DNA of 64,000 nt. Source: Szabonella sp046295215. GTDB lineage: Bacteria; Pseudomonadota; Alphaproteobacteria; Rhodobacterales; Rhodobacteraceae. The notes under the pieces are model-generated. The model was not told where the DNA came from. It did not search any database and saw only the letters and a list, made by a program, of their open reading frames with translations. The stretch is from NCBI GenBank assembly GCA_046295215.1, contig JBKBNP010000020.1, forward strand, positions 11,283 through 75,282, written 5' to 3'. The position numbers were made by a program, and so were the translations under genes. This document shows positions 15,142 to 23,654 of the stretch, piece after piece (the stretch's first letter is position 1; every line of letters starts with the position of its first letter).

Positions 15142-17825
15142 TGCCGTTCAACATCCTCGTTCTGGCGTCACTGGCCTATGTGATCTTCCTCTTTCTGGTT
15201 GCCTTCATGGTGGAGCGGCGCGCGGCTGCGGGGGCGGCGCGGTGGTTGCGCTCGCCTTTGGTCTACACGCTGTCGCTGTCGGTCTATTGCACAGCCTGGA
15301 CCTTCTATGGCGCGGTGGGCTATGCGGCGCGGTCGGGGCTGGAATACCTGACCATATATCTCGGACCGACGCTGGTTTTCGTGGGCTGGTGGTGGCTGCT
15401 GCGCAAACTGGTGCGGATCGGGCGACAGCAGCGCGTCACCTCCATCGCAGACCTGATTTCGAGCCGCTACGGCAAGTCGAACCTGCTGGGCATCATCGTC
15501 ACGGTGATCTGCGTGGTGGCAGCCACGCCCTATATCGCGCTGCAACTGCAATCGGTCACACTGTCCTTCGGGGTCTTCGCCAGTGCCACGGCGGATGGCT
15601 GGGAAACGCCCGACCGGGATGTGACCTCGATCTGGGTGGCGGTGGGGCTCGCCGCCTTCACCATCCTTTTCGGCACCCGCAATCTTGATGCCAAGGAACA
15701 GCATACCGGGGTTGTGACGGCCATTGCGGTGGAGGCAGTGGTGAAGCTGGTCGCCCTGCTGGCGGTCGGTGTCTTTGTCGTCTGGGGGCTGGCGGACGGC
15801 CCTGCCGACATTCTGGCGCGGATCAATGCCTCGGAGATTGCGGAATGGCAGATGAAGCCGTCGCGCTGGACCGGGCTGATCTTCCTGTCGGCGGCGGCGG
15901 TGATCTGCCTGCCGCGCATGTTTCAGGTTCTGGTGGTGGAAAACAGCGACGAGCGGCATCTGGCCACCGCAAGCTGGGCCTTTCCCCTGTATCTGATGCT
16001 GATGAGCCTGTTTGTCGTGCCCATCGCGGTGATGGGGCTGGAACTGATGCCGGAAGGCTCGAACCCCGATCTTTTCGTTCTCACGCTGCCGCTCAGTCAG
16101 GGGCAGGGGGGGCTGGCGATGCTGGCCTTTCTGGGGGGGTTCTCCTCGGCCACCTCCATGGTGATCGTGGCGGCGATCGCGTTGGCAACCATGGTGTCGA
16201 ACCATGTGGTGATGCCGCTCTTCCTGTCCTTGCAGCCTGCGCGCGCGGTGTCGGGCGATGTGCGGCGGCTGGTTCTCTTGTCGCGCCGCATGTCCATCGC
16301 AGCCGTGCTGGCGCTCGGCTATGCCTATTTCCGGCTCTCGGGCGGGTCGGCGGCGCTGGCGGCCATCGGGTTGATTTCCTTTGTCGGCGTCGCGCAGATC
16401 CTGCCGGCGATGCTCGGGGGGCTGTTCTGGCGCGGGGCGACGCGGCCTGGGGCCGCGCTGGGGCTCGGGGTTGGTTTCGTGATCTGGGCCTATACGCTGT
16501 TTCTGCCCTCTTTCGGCCCGGATGCGGTGATCCCGGCGCGGGTGCTGGCGGAAGGCCCCTTTGGTCTGGGCTGGCTGCGCCCGCAGGCGCTGTTCGGGGT
16601 CGAAGGGATCGACCCCTTGATCCATGCGCTGCTCTGGTCGGTCACGTTCAACACGGGCGCCTTCTGTCTGGGGTCGCTCCTGTCCTTTCCCAGCCCGATC
16701 GAGCGGATGCAGAGTGCCGCCTTCGTCAATGCTTTCGAGGCCAATTCGGCACCGAACTGGGCGCAGGGCGGGGCGGAACCCGAGGATCTGCTGGTGATGG
16801 CACAGCGGATTCTGGGTGATGACGAGGCGCTGGCCTTTTTCGAGGCGCAGGCGCGCGCGCAAGGCAAGGAGGGCTTTCTGCCCGACCCGACCCCCACTTT
16901 CATCGAGGGGCTGGAACGCAGGCTGGCCGGGTCGGTCGGGGCGGCGACCGCGCATGCGATGATCTCGCAACTTGCGGGGCGCGCGGCCGTGTCGGTCGAG
17001 GATCTGATGGCGGTCGCCAACGAGGCCGCGCAGATCATGGAATATTCCGCAAGGCTGGAGGAACAGCAGGAGGAACTGACCCGCACCGCCCGCCAGTTGC
17101 GCGAGGCGAACGAGAAACTGACGCAGCTTTCGGTGCAGAAAGACGCCTTTCTCAGCCAGATCAGCCATGAATTGCGCACACCCATGACCTCGATCCGCGC
17201 CTTTTCCGAGATCCTGATGGAAGGCGACATGCCCGCCGACATGGCGCGCAGCTATGCCAAGATCATCCATGAGGAGGCGATCCGCCTGACGCGGCTGCTC
17301 GATGACCTACTGGATCTGTCGGTGCTGGAAAACGGCACAGTGCAGTTGAACCTCGGTCTGGCCAACCTGCGCGAGATGATCGACCGCGCTTTGACAGCGG
17401 CGGGGCATACGCGCCCCGAACGGCGCTTCACGATCCATCGCGACGAGGGTGCGGAGGAGGTCTTCCTGCGCACCGACAGTGACCGGCTGACACAGGTGTT
17501 CATCAACCTCGTGTCCAACGCCCGGAAATACTGCGATGCGACCGACCCGGAACTGCGCATCACCGTCCGGCGCAAGGGCGCGCGGGTGACCATCGACTTC
17601 ATTGATAACGGGTCCGGCATCCCGAAGGACAAGCAGCAGTTGATCTTCGAGAAATTCGCGAGGCTGACCGATCAGACCCGCGCCGGGGGGGCGGGGCTCG
17701 GCCTTGCGATCTGCCGCGAGGTGATGGCCAATCTGGGCGGCACCATCGGCTATCTGCCGGGGCAATGGGGGGCGGCCTTCCGCATCACGGTGCCGTTGCG
17801 TCTGGAACGCGAGGCCGCGGCCTGA
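15141..17825 (+). CDS. Sodium:solute symporter-histidine kinase fusion (CbrA/CrbS-like sensor)
   Basis: This 894-residue protein has an N-terminal SSS transporter-like domain with about thirteen helices (residues 1-510; TSIADLISSRYGKS, GGFSSATSMVIVAAIALATM, MLGGLFWRGATRPGA). A cytoplasmic linker and coiled coil (about 600-665) lead to a HisKA domain with phospho-acceptor H676 in SQISHELRTPM. The HATPase domain has VFINLVSNARKY, DNGSGIPKD and GLGLAICREVM. CbrA and CrbS sensors of this build respond to or transport amino acids or short-chain carboxylates. Here the cognate receiver (14513) lacks a DNA-binding domain, unlike CbrB or CrbR. Regulation by acetate-like carboxylates fits the upstream ScfR regulator but is not proven. 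Confidence 0.92.
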   Translation: MPFNILVLASLAYVIFLFLVAFMVERRAAAGAARWLRSPLVYTLSLSVYCTAWTFYGAVGYAARSGLEYLTIYLGPTLVFVGWWWLLRKLVRIGRQQRVTSIADLISSRYGKSNLLGIIVTVICVVAATPYIALQLQSVTLSFGVFASATADGWETPDRDVTSIWVAVGLAAFTILFGTRNLDAKEQHTGVVTAIAVEAVVKLVALLAVGVFVVWGLADGPADILARINASEIAEWQMKPSRWTGLIFLSAAAVICLPRMFQVLVVENSDERHLATASWAFPLYLMLMSLFVVPIAVMGLELMPEGSNPDLFVLTLPLSQGQGGLAMLAFLGGFSSATSMVIVAAIALATMVSNHVVMPLFLSLQPARAVSGDVRRLVLLSRRMSIAAVLALGYAYFRLSGGSAALAAIGLISFVGVAQILPAMLGGLFWRGATRPGAALGLGVGFVIWAYTLFLPSFGPDAVIPARVLAEGPFGLGWLRPQALFGVEGIDPLIHALLWSVTFNTGAFCLGSLLSFPSPIERMQSAAFVNAFEANSAPNWAQGGAEPEDLLVMAQRILGDDEALAFFEAQARAQGKEGFLPDPTPTFIEGLERRLAGSVGAATAHAMISQLAGRAAVSVEDLMAVANEAAQIMEYSARLEEQQEELTRTARQLREANEKLTQLSVQKDAFLSQISHELRTPMTSIRAFSEILMEGDMPADMARSYAKIIHEEAIRLTRLLDDLLDLSVLENGTVQLNLGLANLREMIDRALTAAGHTRPERRFTIHRDEGAEEVFLRTDSDRLTQVFINLVSNARKYCDATDPELRITVRRKGARVTIDFIDNGSGIPKDKQQLIFEKFARLTDQTRAGGAGLGLAICREVMANLGGTIGYLPGQWGAAFRITVPLRLEREAAA

Positions 17826-17834
17826 GCCTCTGGC

Positions 17835-18293
17835 TCAGCGCCGGGTGGTGCGGGCGTTGCCCGATCCCTGAACGGTGATCTGGCGGATGTCCTGAAGGCG
17901 GATGTTGGACAGATAGGCGCCAACCGTGATCTGGCGCGACCGCGGGGTGGAGACATTGGCCCGCGTGACCGGCGGAAACACCCGGAAGTCATAGACCAGC
18001 ACGCCATCCTCGACCGGGCGCGGCACCAGTTCCGCCTCCCAGAACCCTTGGGTCGGGGGCAGGCCGGTGGCCCGGATGATGGCCCCGTTCTGGTTGCGCT
18101 CCACCACCAGATCGGTGACTTCCGCCACCAGCAGCCGCGCGTCCTGCGGGCGGGCCTCCGCGATTGCGGTCGTTGCCGTCTCGCTCGATCCGCCGAACCA
18201 GTTGAACGGATTGAGCCTTGACGCGCCAAACCCGCAGCCCCCCAGGATCAGCGTTGCGGCAATGCCTGCCATCAGCGGTTTTTTCATGCGCAT
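17835..18293 (-). CDS. Putative lipoprotein, uncharacterised
   Basis: This is a 152-residue protein with a lipoprotein signal (MRMKKPLMAGIAATLILGGC; lipobox LGGC) followed by a mature domain with no motif I recognise. Recurrent segments are DARLLVAEVTDLVVERNQNG, GFWEAELVPRP and YDFRVFPPVTR, suggesting a beta-rich periplasmic domain. It is convergent with the symporter-kinase gene (nine-base gap) and divergent from sufE. GGGGGAAAG lies upstream of ATG 18293. It is probably anchored in a membrane on the periplasmic side. Confidence 0.82.
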   Translation of the reverse strand: MRMKKPLMAGIAATLILGGCGFGASRLNPFNWFGGSSETATTAIAEARPQDARLLVAEVTDLVVERNQNGAIIRATGLPPTQGFWEAELVPRPVEDGVLVYDFRVFPPVTRANVSTPRSRQITVGAYLSNIRLQDIRQITVQGSGNARTTRR

Positions 18294-18463
18294 GCCCGGT
18301 CTTTCCCCCGTCCCAGCCTTGTTCCGGCTCGACCTGTTCCCGGCCCTGCCTCCCCTTGGGTAGCCGATGCGGAACGGTTTGAAAAGCGCGAGATGGCACG
18401 CGGGTGGCTGGACCTTCGCGCCGGAAGGCCCTACCTCTGGCCTTCAGCAGGAAGGAACGCCCG

Positions 18464-18886
18464 ATGGCCAGCGCCGCCTTTGAAGAGATTGCCGAAACCT
18501 TCGAATTTCTGGATGACTGGGAGGACCGCTATCGCCATGTGATCGAGCTTGGCCGCGCCATGCCGCCGCTCGATGCGGCCTTCCGGGTGCCCGCGACAAA
18601 GGTGGAGGGCTGCGCCAGCCAAGTCTGGATCCGGCCGGTGATCTCCGGGCAGGGAGAGCGCGCGCGGTTCGGGTTCGAGGGGGACAGCGACGCGATGATC
18701 GTGCGCGGGCTGATCGCGATCCTGCATGCGCTCTATTCCGGCCTTCCGCTGCGCGAAGTTGTCGCGGTGGATGCGGGCGCGGAACTGGCCCGGCTCGGCC
18801 TCAACGACCATCTGTCGTCGCAGCGCTCGAACGGGCTGCGCGCCATGGTGGCGCGCATTCGTGAAACCGCCATCGCCGCGTCCTGA
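18464..18886 (+). CDS. sufE: SufE family cysteine desulfuration protein
   Basis: The 140-residue protein has the SufE hallmark VEGCASQVW with active-site cysteine C50, FLDDWEDRYRHVIELGRAMP at the N-terminus and DAMIVRGLIAILHALYSG. SufE accepts sulfane sulfur from the cysteine desulfurase SufS and passes it to the Fe-S scaffold. The start follows AGGAAGGAACGCCCG. The other suf genes are not in the window, so this is a detached copy. It is convergent with the DUF427 gene (17-base gap). Confidence 0.93.
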   Translation: MASAAFEEIAETFEFLDDWEDRYRHVIELGRAMPPLDAAFRVPATKVEGCASQVWIRPVISGQGERARFGFEGDSDAMIVRGLIAILHALYSGLPLREVVAVDAGAELARLGLNDHLSSQRSNGLRAMVARIRETAIAAS

Positions 18887-18903
18887 TTCCAGGGCTCGCC
18901 GGA

Positions 18904-19245
18904 TTACAGTTGCTCGACCGTCACGCGCTCGGCGTCGAAGGCCAGATGACCCGCGATCCGCGCCAGCGACTCGGGGGGCGACTCATGGCTCCAGGCCGCA
19001 TCCTCGATCCGGCCCGCAGGGGTGACGATGGAGAAATACACCGCCTCTCCCTTGTGCGGGCAGGTGCTGCGCCGCGGGCTCGGGTCCAGAAAGACCATGG
19101 CGGTGTCGGCGCGCGGGAAATAGATCACCGGGGCGCGACTGCCTTCGGAAAGCTCCACCGCCGCCCGGCTTTCGCCCAGCACCGCATCGCCCGCCCGCAG
19201 CACCCAGGTGCCCCCGGCCTTGCGCAATCTGATATGGTCCGGCAT
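18904..19245 (-). CDS. DUF427 domain-containing protein
   Basis: This 113-residue protein has DUF427 features: VIYFPRADTAMVFLDPS, the conserved cysteine/histidine stretch TCPHKGEAVYFSI, and AAWSHESPPESL. The family is a small cytoplasmic beta-sheet fold of unknown function. The start was put at ATG 19245 (MPDHIRLRKAGG). The longer open frame adds sixteen residues without a ribosome binding site. It lies between sufE (convergent) and aminopeptidase P (upstream on the same strand would be 21109), and no functional link is evident. Confidence 0.88.
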   Translation of the reverse strand: MPDHIRLRKAGGTWVLRAGDAVLGESRAAVELSEGSRAPVIYFPRADTAMVFLDPSPRRSTCPHKGEAVYFSIVTPAGRIEDAAWSHESPPESLARIAGHLAFDAERVTVEQL

Positions 19246-19303
19246 GTCCAGTCTCCGCTGAGGATAGATCACCGGACAGCATTTGCCCGGCAAAGGAAAG
19301 AGG

Positions 19304-21109
19304 TCAGATCGGGGCCGCCGCCCGGGCGAGCCAGTCGCGGGCCGCCCGGGACAGATGGCTTTCCAGCAAGGCTTGCGTCCGCGCGTGATAGGCGTTGATC
19401 CAGTCCCGCTCGCCCGGCGACAGCATCTCCGCCACGATCAGCCGCCGGTCCAGCGGCACATGGGTCAGGGTTTCGAAACAGAGATGGCTGCGCTGCGCAT
19501 CGCCGCCGGGAAGGGAAGGCGCAGGGCTGACGACGACAAGATTCTCGATCCTGATGCCGAATTCGCCCTCCCGGTAATATCCCGGCTCGTTGGACAGGAT
19601 CATCCCCGGTTCCAGCGGCACCTCCGACAGGCGCGACAGCCGCTGCGGCCCTTCATGCACCGACAGGAAAGCCCCCACGCCATGCCCCGTGCCATGGTCA
19701 TAATCCTGCCCCGCCATCCAGAGCGGCGCCCGCGCCAATGGGTCGAGGTCGCGCCCCGCCAGCCCCTTCGGCCAGCGTGCCCGCGACAGGGCGATCATGC
19801 CCTGCAGGACGCGGGTGTAACATTCGGCCTTTTCGCGCTCGATCTCACCGACCGCCACGGTCCGGGTGATGTCGGTGGTGCCGTCGACATATTGCCCACC
19901 GCTGTCGATCAGCAGCAATTCGCCCGGGCGCACCGGCCTGTCCGTGCCCCGCGTCACCCGGTAGTGGATGATTGCGCCATGCGCGCCCGCGCCGCAGATC
20001 GTCTCGAAGGATATATCCTGCAACTGGTTGGTCGCGCGCCGGAACGCCTCCAGCGCCTCGACCACCGCGATTTCGGTCAGCGCGCCCTTCGGGGCCTCGC
20101 GGTCGAGCCAGCAGAGGAATTCCACCATCGCCGCCCCGTCGCGCAGATGGGCGGCCCTTGCTGCGGAAATCTCGGCATCGGTCTTGCGCGCCTTCGGCAG
20201 GCGGCAGGGATCCTCGCCCCAGACCACCGTCACGCCCGCCGCCTCCAGCGCGCGGCTGACGGCGAGGGGGGCGCTGGCGCGGTCCACCCGCACCGGGCCA
20301 GAAAGCGCGCGCAGGGCGGGCAGGAAGTCCTGCGGCGGCCGGATCACCACCTCCGCGCCAAGCATCTCCCGCAGCGGCGGGCCGAACTTCCCGGTCGCCG
20401 CGAAAATTTCCAGCCGCGCATCATCCATCAGGATCGCGAAGGAATTGACCACCGGATTGCGCGGCACATCCGCGCCCCGGATATTGACGAGCCAGCAAAG
20501 ACTGTCGGGAAGCGTGAGGATACAGGCCCTCTGGCCCGCATCGCGCAGCACCGCTGCCAGGTCGCGGCGTTTCTGGGCCCCGCTGCGTCCGCACAGCGCC
20601 TCTGGCTGGGCGAAGGCCGCGCCCATCGGAGGGGGCGGTTGATCCTGCCAGATCCGGTCCACAGGATTTTCGACAGAACAGAGGGTTATGCCGCTTCCCT
20701 CAAGTGATGACTCAAGTTTTTCAACCTCCTCTGCCGTGTGCAGCCAGGGATCGAACCCGACCTTGCCGCCCGTCAGATGCGCCTTGATCCAGGGGCCGGG
20801 CTGGGTTTCGGGCCAGGACACCGGGATTAAGGCGGCAGGGTCGGTCTCGGCCTTCACCTGCACGCGGTAGCGCCCGTCGATGAACACGCCCGCCACCTTC
20901 GGCAGCACGATGCAGAAGCCCGCCGATCCGGTGAACCCGGTCAGCCATTGCAGCCGCGCATCGCAGGGCGGCACATACTCACCCTGATGGGCATCCGCGC
21001 GCGGCACGATGAATCCGTCGAGCCCCGCCGCCGCGAGTTCCGCCCGCAACCGGGTCAGCCTCGGCGCCCCCTGTGCCGGGTTTGCCGCATTCTCGAAGCT
21101 CTGAAACAT
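19304..21109 (-). CDS. Xaa-Pro aminopeptidase (aminopeptidase P, M24B)
   Basis: This is a 601-residue metallopeptidase with two N-terminal creatinase-like domains (residues 1-310) and a C-terminal pita-bread domain. Metal ligands are visible in LLIDSGGQYVDGTTDITRT (two Asp), GTGHGVGAFLSVHEGP (His), ILSNEPGYY (Glu) and the second Glu in FGIRIENLVVV. The length matches eukaryotic-type three-domain aminopeptidase P. It removes N-terminal residues preceding proline, most likely in the cytoplasm as no signal peptide is present. The ATG follows GAAAAAGAGGCGCG, whose AGAGG comes from the end of repeat copy 5. Confidence 0.94.
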   Translation of the reverse strand: MFQSFENAANPAQGAPRLTRLRAELAAAGLDGFIVPRADAHQGEYVPPCDARLQWLTGFTGSAGFCIVLPKVAGVFIDGRYRVQVKAETDPAALIPVSWPETQPGPWIKAHLTGGKVGFDPWLHTAEEVEKLESSLEGSGITLCSVENPVDRIWQDQPPPPMGAAFAQPEALCGRSGAQKRRDLAAVLRDAGQRACILTLPDSLCWLVNIRGADVPRNPVVNSFAILMDDARLEIFAATGKFGPPLREMLGAEVVIRPPQDFLPALRALSGPVRVDRASAPLAVSRALEAAGVTVVWGEDPCRLPKARKTDAEISAARAAHLRDGAAMVEFLCWLDREAPKGALTEIAVVEALEAFRRATNQLQDISFETICGAGAHGAIIHYRVTRGTDRPVRPGELLLIDSGGQYVDGTTDITRTVAVGEIEREKAECYTRVLQGMIALSRARWPKGLAGRDLDPLARAPLWMAGQDYDHGTGHGVGAFLSVHEGPQRLSRLSEVPLEPGMILSNEPGYYREGEFGIRIENLVVVSPAPSLPGGDAQRSHLCFETLTHVPLDRRLIVAEMLSPGERDWINAYHARTQALLESHLSRAARDWLARAAAPI

Positions 21110-21116
21110 CGCGCGC

Positions 21117-21180
21117 CTCTTTTTCTGTCCAGAAATATCCCGGGGTGAATTGGCCGCAAGGCCAAGAGGGGCAGCGCCCC
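21117..21180 (-). repeat. GAGGATATTT-type intergenic hairpin repeat, copy 5 (minus orientation)
   Basis: Read on the minus strand: GGGGCGCTGCCCC hairpin, TTGGCCTTGCGGCCAA hairpin, then CCCCGGGATATTTCTGGACA and GAAAAAG. It lies between the cobT stop and the aminopeptidase P start and supplies part of the latter's ribosome binding site. Confidence 0.72.
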
Positions 21181-21202
21181 TTCGCCCGGCTTCCGCCCGA
21201 TC

Positions 21203-23077
21203 TCACCCTGCCTTGCGCATCCCCAGCACCCGCGCGCGCTTGCGCGGATCGCTGTCGAACAACCCCGCAAGCTGTTCGGTCATTGCGCCCGCAAGCTGTT
21301 CGACATCGGTGATCGTGACCGCGCGGTTGTAGTAGCGCGTCACGTCATGGCCGATGCCGATGGCGATGAGTTCGACCGCCTTCTTGCGTTCCACCATGCC
21401 GATCACATCGCGCAGATGTTTTTCCAGATAGTTGGCGGGGTTCACGCTCAGGGTCGAATCGTCCACCGGCGCGCCGTCCGAAATCACCATCAGGATGCGC
21501 CGCGCCTCGGGGCGCATCAGCATCCGCCGATGTGCCCATTCCAGCGCCTCGCCGTCGATGTTTTCCTTCAGCAAGCCTTCCTTCATCATCAGCCCCAGAT
21601 TGGGCCGCGCCCGCCGCCAGGGCGCATCCGCCCCCTTGTAGATGATGTGGCGCAGATCGTTCAGCCGCCCCGGCGCCTGCGCGCGCCCCTGCGCCAGCCA
21701 GCGTTCGCGGCTTTGCCCGCCTTTCCAGGCGCGCGTGGTGAAGCCGAGAATTTCAACCTTCACGCTGCAGCGTTCCAGCGTGCGGGCCAGCACATCGGCA
21801 CAGATCGCCGCAATCGAAATCGGCCTCCCCCGCATCGACCCCGAATTGTCCAGCAAGAGCGTCACACAGGTATCGCGGAACTCGGTGTCCTTTTCGCGCT
21901 TGAACGAGAGGGGCGTGGTGGGGTTCGCCACCACGCGCGCCAGACGGCCCGCATCGAGCGTGCCTTCCTCCAGATCAAACTCCCAACTGCGGTTCTGCTG
22001 GGCTTGCAGACGCCGCTGCAATTTGTTGGCGAGCCTCGACACGGCGCCTTTCAAGGGTTCAAGCTGCTGGTCCAGATAGGCGCGCAGCCGTTCCAGCTCG
22101 GCGGGTTCGGCCAGATCCTCGGCCCGGATCTCCTCGTCAAAATCGGTGCTGAACACGGTGTAATTGGGGTCGGCATCGCTGTGGGGGGCAGGGCCGGGGG
22201 GCTCGGGCGGGGCCTCACCCTCGGGCAGTTCGGCCTCCTCGCCCTCTTCCATCTCGGCCATGTCATCGGTGGAGACCTGCGCCTGCGCAGCGTCCTGCTG
22301 GTCCTCCTGGCTGCGCTCGGGCGAGGCGTCGCCCTCGTCATTCTCGTCCTGTTCCTCGCCCGTGGATTCAGGGTCGTCCTGATCCTGCTCGGCCTCGTCG
22401 CCAGCCGCGTCATCGGGCTGGTCGGCATCCGGGTCGTCGCCCAACTGGTCGCCATAACCCAGGTCGGAAATCACCTTGCGGGCCAGCCGCGCGAATGCCG
22501 CCTGATCGGCCAGCGCATCGCCAAGCCCGTCCAGCGTGCCGCCCGCCTGATCCTCGATGAAGTCGCGCCAGAGGCCCATCACATTGTCGGCGCCCTTGGG
22601 CAGGTCGCGCCCGGTGGCCAGATGGCGCACCAGATGGCCCGCCGCCAGCGCCAGCGGCGCGTCCTGCTTGTTGGTGATCTGGCCATGGCCCTTGCGGTCA
22701 GCCTCGGCGCCGATCTTGGCGTCGATATTGATGGCAGTTCCGGGCATGGTGCGCGCGCCCACAGCCTCGCAGCGTGCGGTTTCCATCGCCTCATAGATGT
22801 CGCGGGCAAGCTGGCCGCTGGGCTGATAGCGCGCCGCCGTTCCCTCGTCGTGATACTTGCGGCGCAGCGCGAAGGCATCGGCCGTGCCGCGCGCCAGCAG
22901 CACCTCGTCGCGCGTCATGCGGCGGCTGACCTGCGGCAAGCGCACGCCTTCACGGTTCATCCCCGGGGGATCGACCGAATAGGACACCGTCATTTCGGGG
23001 TCGTCGGCCATGACCTTGGTGGCCTCGGCCAGAGCCTTCTTGAAGGGGTCGGCGGGGTTGTCGCTGGGCTTGTTCAT
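21203..23077 (-). CDS. cobT: Aerobic cobaltochelatase subunit CobT
   Basis: The 624-residue protein has an N-terminal CobT domain (residues 1-230), a strongly acidic middle (about 215-310; long runs of Asp, Glu, Pro and Gln) and a C-terminal von Willebrand A domain with the MIDAS motif LLLDNSGSMRG and later ISDGAPVDDSTLS. With CobS it forms the ATPase chaperone that drives cobalt insertion by CobN in the oxygen-dependent cobalamin pathway. The length and the acidic linker are typical. cobS lies upstream on the same strand, with a small exported-protein gene between. cobN is not in the window. Confidence 0.95.
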   Translation of the reverse strand: MNKPSDNPADPFKKALAEATKVMADDPEMTVSYSVDPPGMNREGVRLPQVSRRMTRDEVLLARGTADAFALRRKYHDEGTAARYQPSGQLARDIYEAMETARCEAVGARTMPGTAINIDAKIGAEADRKGHGQITNKQDAPLALAAGHLVRHLATGRDLPKGADNVMGLWRDFIEDQAGGTLDGLGDALADQAAFARLARKVISDLGYGDQLGDDPDADQPDDAAGDEAEQDQDDPESTGEEQDENDEGDASPERSQEDQQDAAQAQVSTDDMAEMEEGEEAELPEGEAPPEPPGPAPHSDADPNYTVFSTDFDEEIRAEDLAEPAELERLRAYLDQQLEPLKGAVSRLANKLQRRLQAQQNRSWEFDLEEGTLDAGRLARVVANPTTPLSFKREKDTEFRDTCVTLLLDNSGSMRGRPISIAAICADVLARTLERCSVKVEILGFTTRAWKGGQSRERWLAQGRAQAPGRLNDLRHIIYKGADAPWRRARPNLGLMMKEGLLKENIDGEALEWAHRRMLMRPEARRILMVISDGAPVDDSTLSVNPANYLEKHLRDVIGMVERKKAVELIAIGIGHDVTRYYNRAVTITDVEQLAGAMTEQLAGLFDSDPRKRARVLGMRKAG

Positions 23078-23131
23078 GGCGCGACATTGGCACCGGGGCG
23101 GGGGGAGGGCAAGAGGGGCAAAGGCCCCGGA

Positions 23132-23509
23132 TCAGCCCAGAAGCAGGCCGCGACATTCTGCCATCAGGGCCTCGGCGCGGTCGCCCGCCCGCCCATCACC
23201 GCGAAAATACGCGGCATGCAGCAGCCCGGCCTGTGCCGCCTTCGCCTCGATCCGCAGATGCAGGGCACGGGGTTCGGACCCGGTGGGCGTAGCGGCATCA
23301 GTCAGCGCGATCATGGACTGGCGGGCACGGGCGGTTGCCTCCGACGCCGGGCCATCGGTGAGCCATTGAAATTCCATCACCGCCGAAAGCCGGCCCGCGC
23401 ATGTCGCGAATACCTGCATCAGATCGGGTCTGTCCACGCCTGCGGCGCGTCCCGGACCGGCTGGCGACAGGAACAGCAGAAGCAAAATCAGAGTTTTCAA
23501 ACCGCCCAT
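23132..23509 (-). CDS. Small exported protein between cobS and cobT
   Basis: This is a 125-residue protein with a signal peptide (MGGLKTLILLLLFLSPAGPG, cleavage near RAA), then a helical domain with two cysteines (C near ATCAGRLSAVMEF and MAECRGLLLG) that could form a disulfide. I do not recognise a family. The gene lies 54 bases upstream of cobT on the same strand and downstream of the cobS terminator, so it probably starts the cobT transcript. A periplasmic role linked to cobalamin is conceivable only by position. Confidence 0.75.
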   Translation of the reverse strand: MGGLKTLILLLLFLSPAGPGRAAGVDRPDLMQVFATCAGRLSAVMEFQWLTDGPASEATARARQSMIALTDAATPTGSEPRALHLRIEAKAAQAGLLHAAYFRGDGRAGDRAEALMAECRGLLLG

Positions 23510-23599
23510 AAAGACAGCGTAAACCTGAATTTATTGCCGATCAATTAAGCTTTGTGAAAACAGGTGGCTCCGGCATCCGCCGTTGCATTTCTGCAAAGA

Positions 23600-23631
23600 A
23601 AAACCCCGCGCCTTGCCGGGCGCGGGGTTTT
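23600..23631 (-). terminator. Strong Rho-independent terminator after cobS
   Basis: CCCCGCGCC (23604-23612) and GGCGCGGGG (23619-23627) form a perfect nine-base stem with a six-base loop, extended by AAAA/TTTT. Read on the minus strand it follows the cobS stop (23655) and runs into TTTTTCTTT. This separates cobS from the downstream genes. Confidence 0.88.
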
Positions 23632-23654
23632 GGGTCGTCAGTGTCGATCAGGGC

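Noticed and set aside
15168..17270. A 700-residue minus-strand frame opposite the symporter-kinase gene
   Set aside because: It is a shadow of the symporter-kinase reading frame, with no motif, signal or ribosome binding site.
21347..23548. A 733-residue plus-strand frame across cobT and the small exported-protein gene
   Set aside because: The opposite strand has CobT with VWA and MIDAS motifs. The plus-strand product is hydrophobic/Arg-rich without domains.
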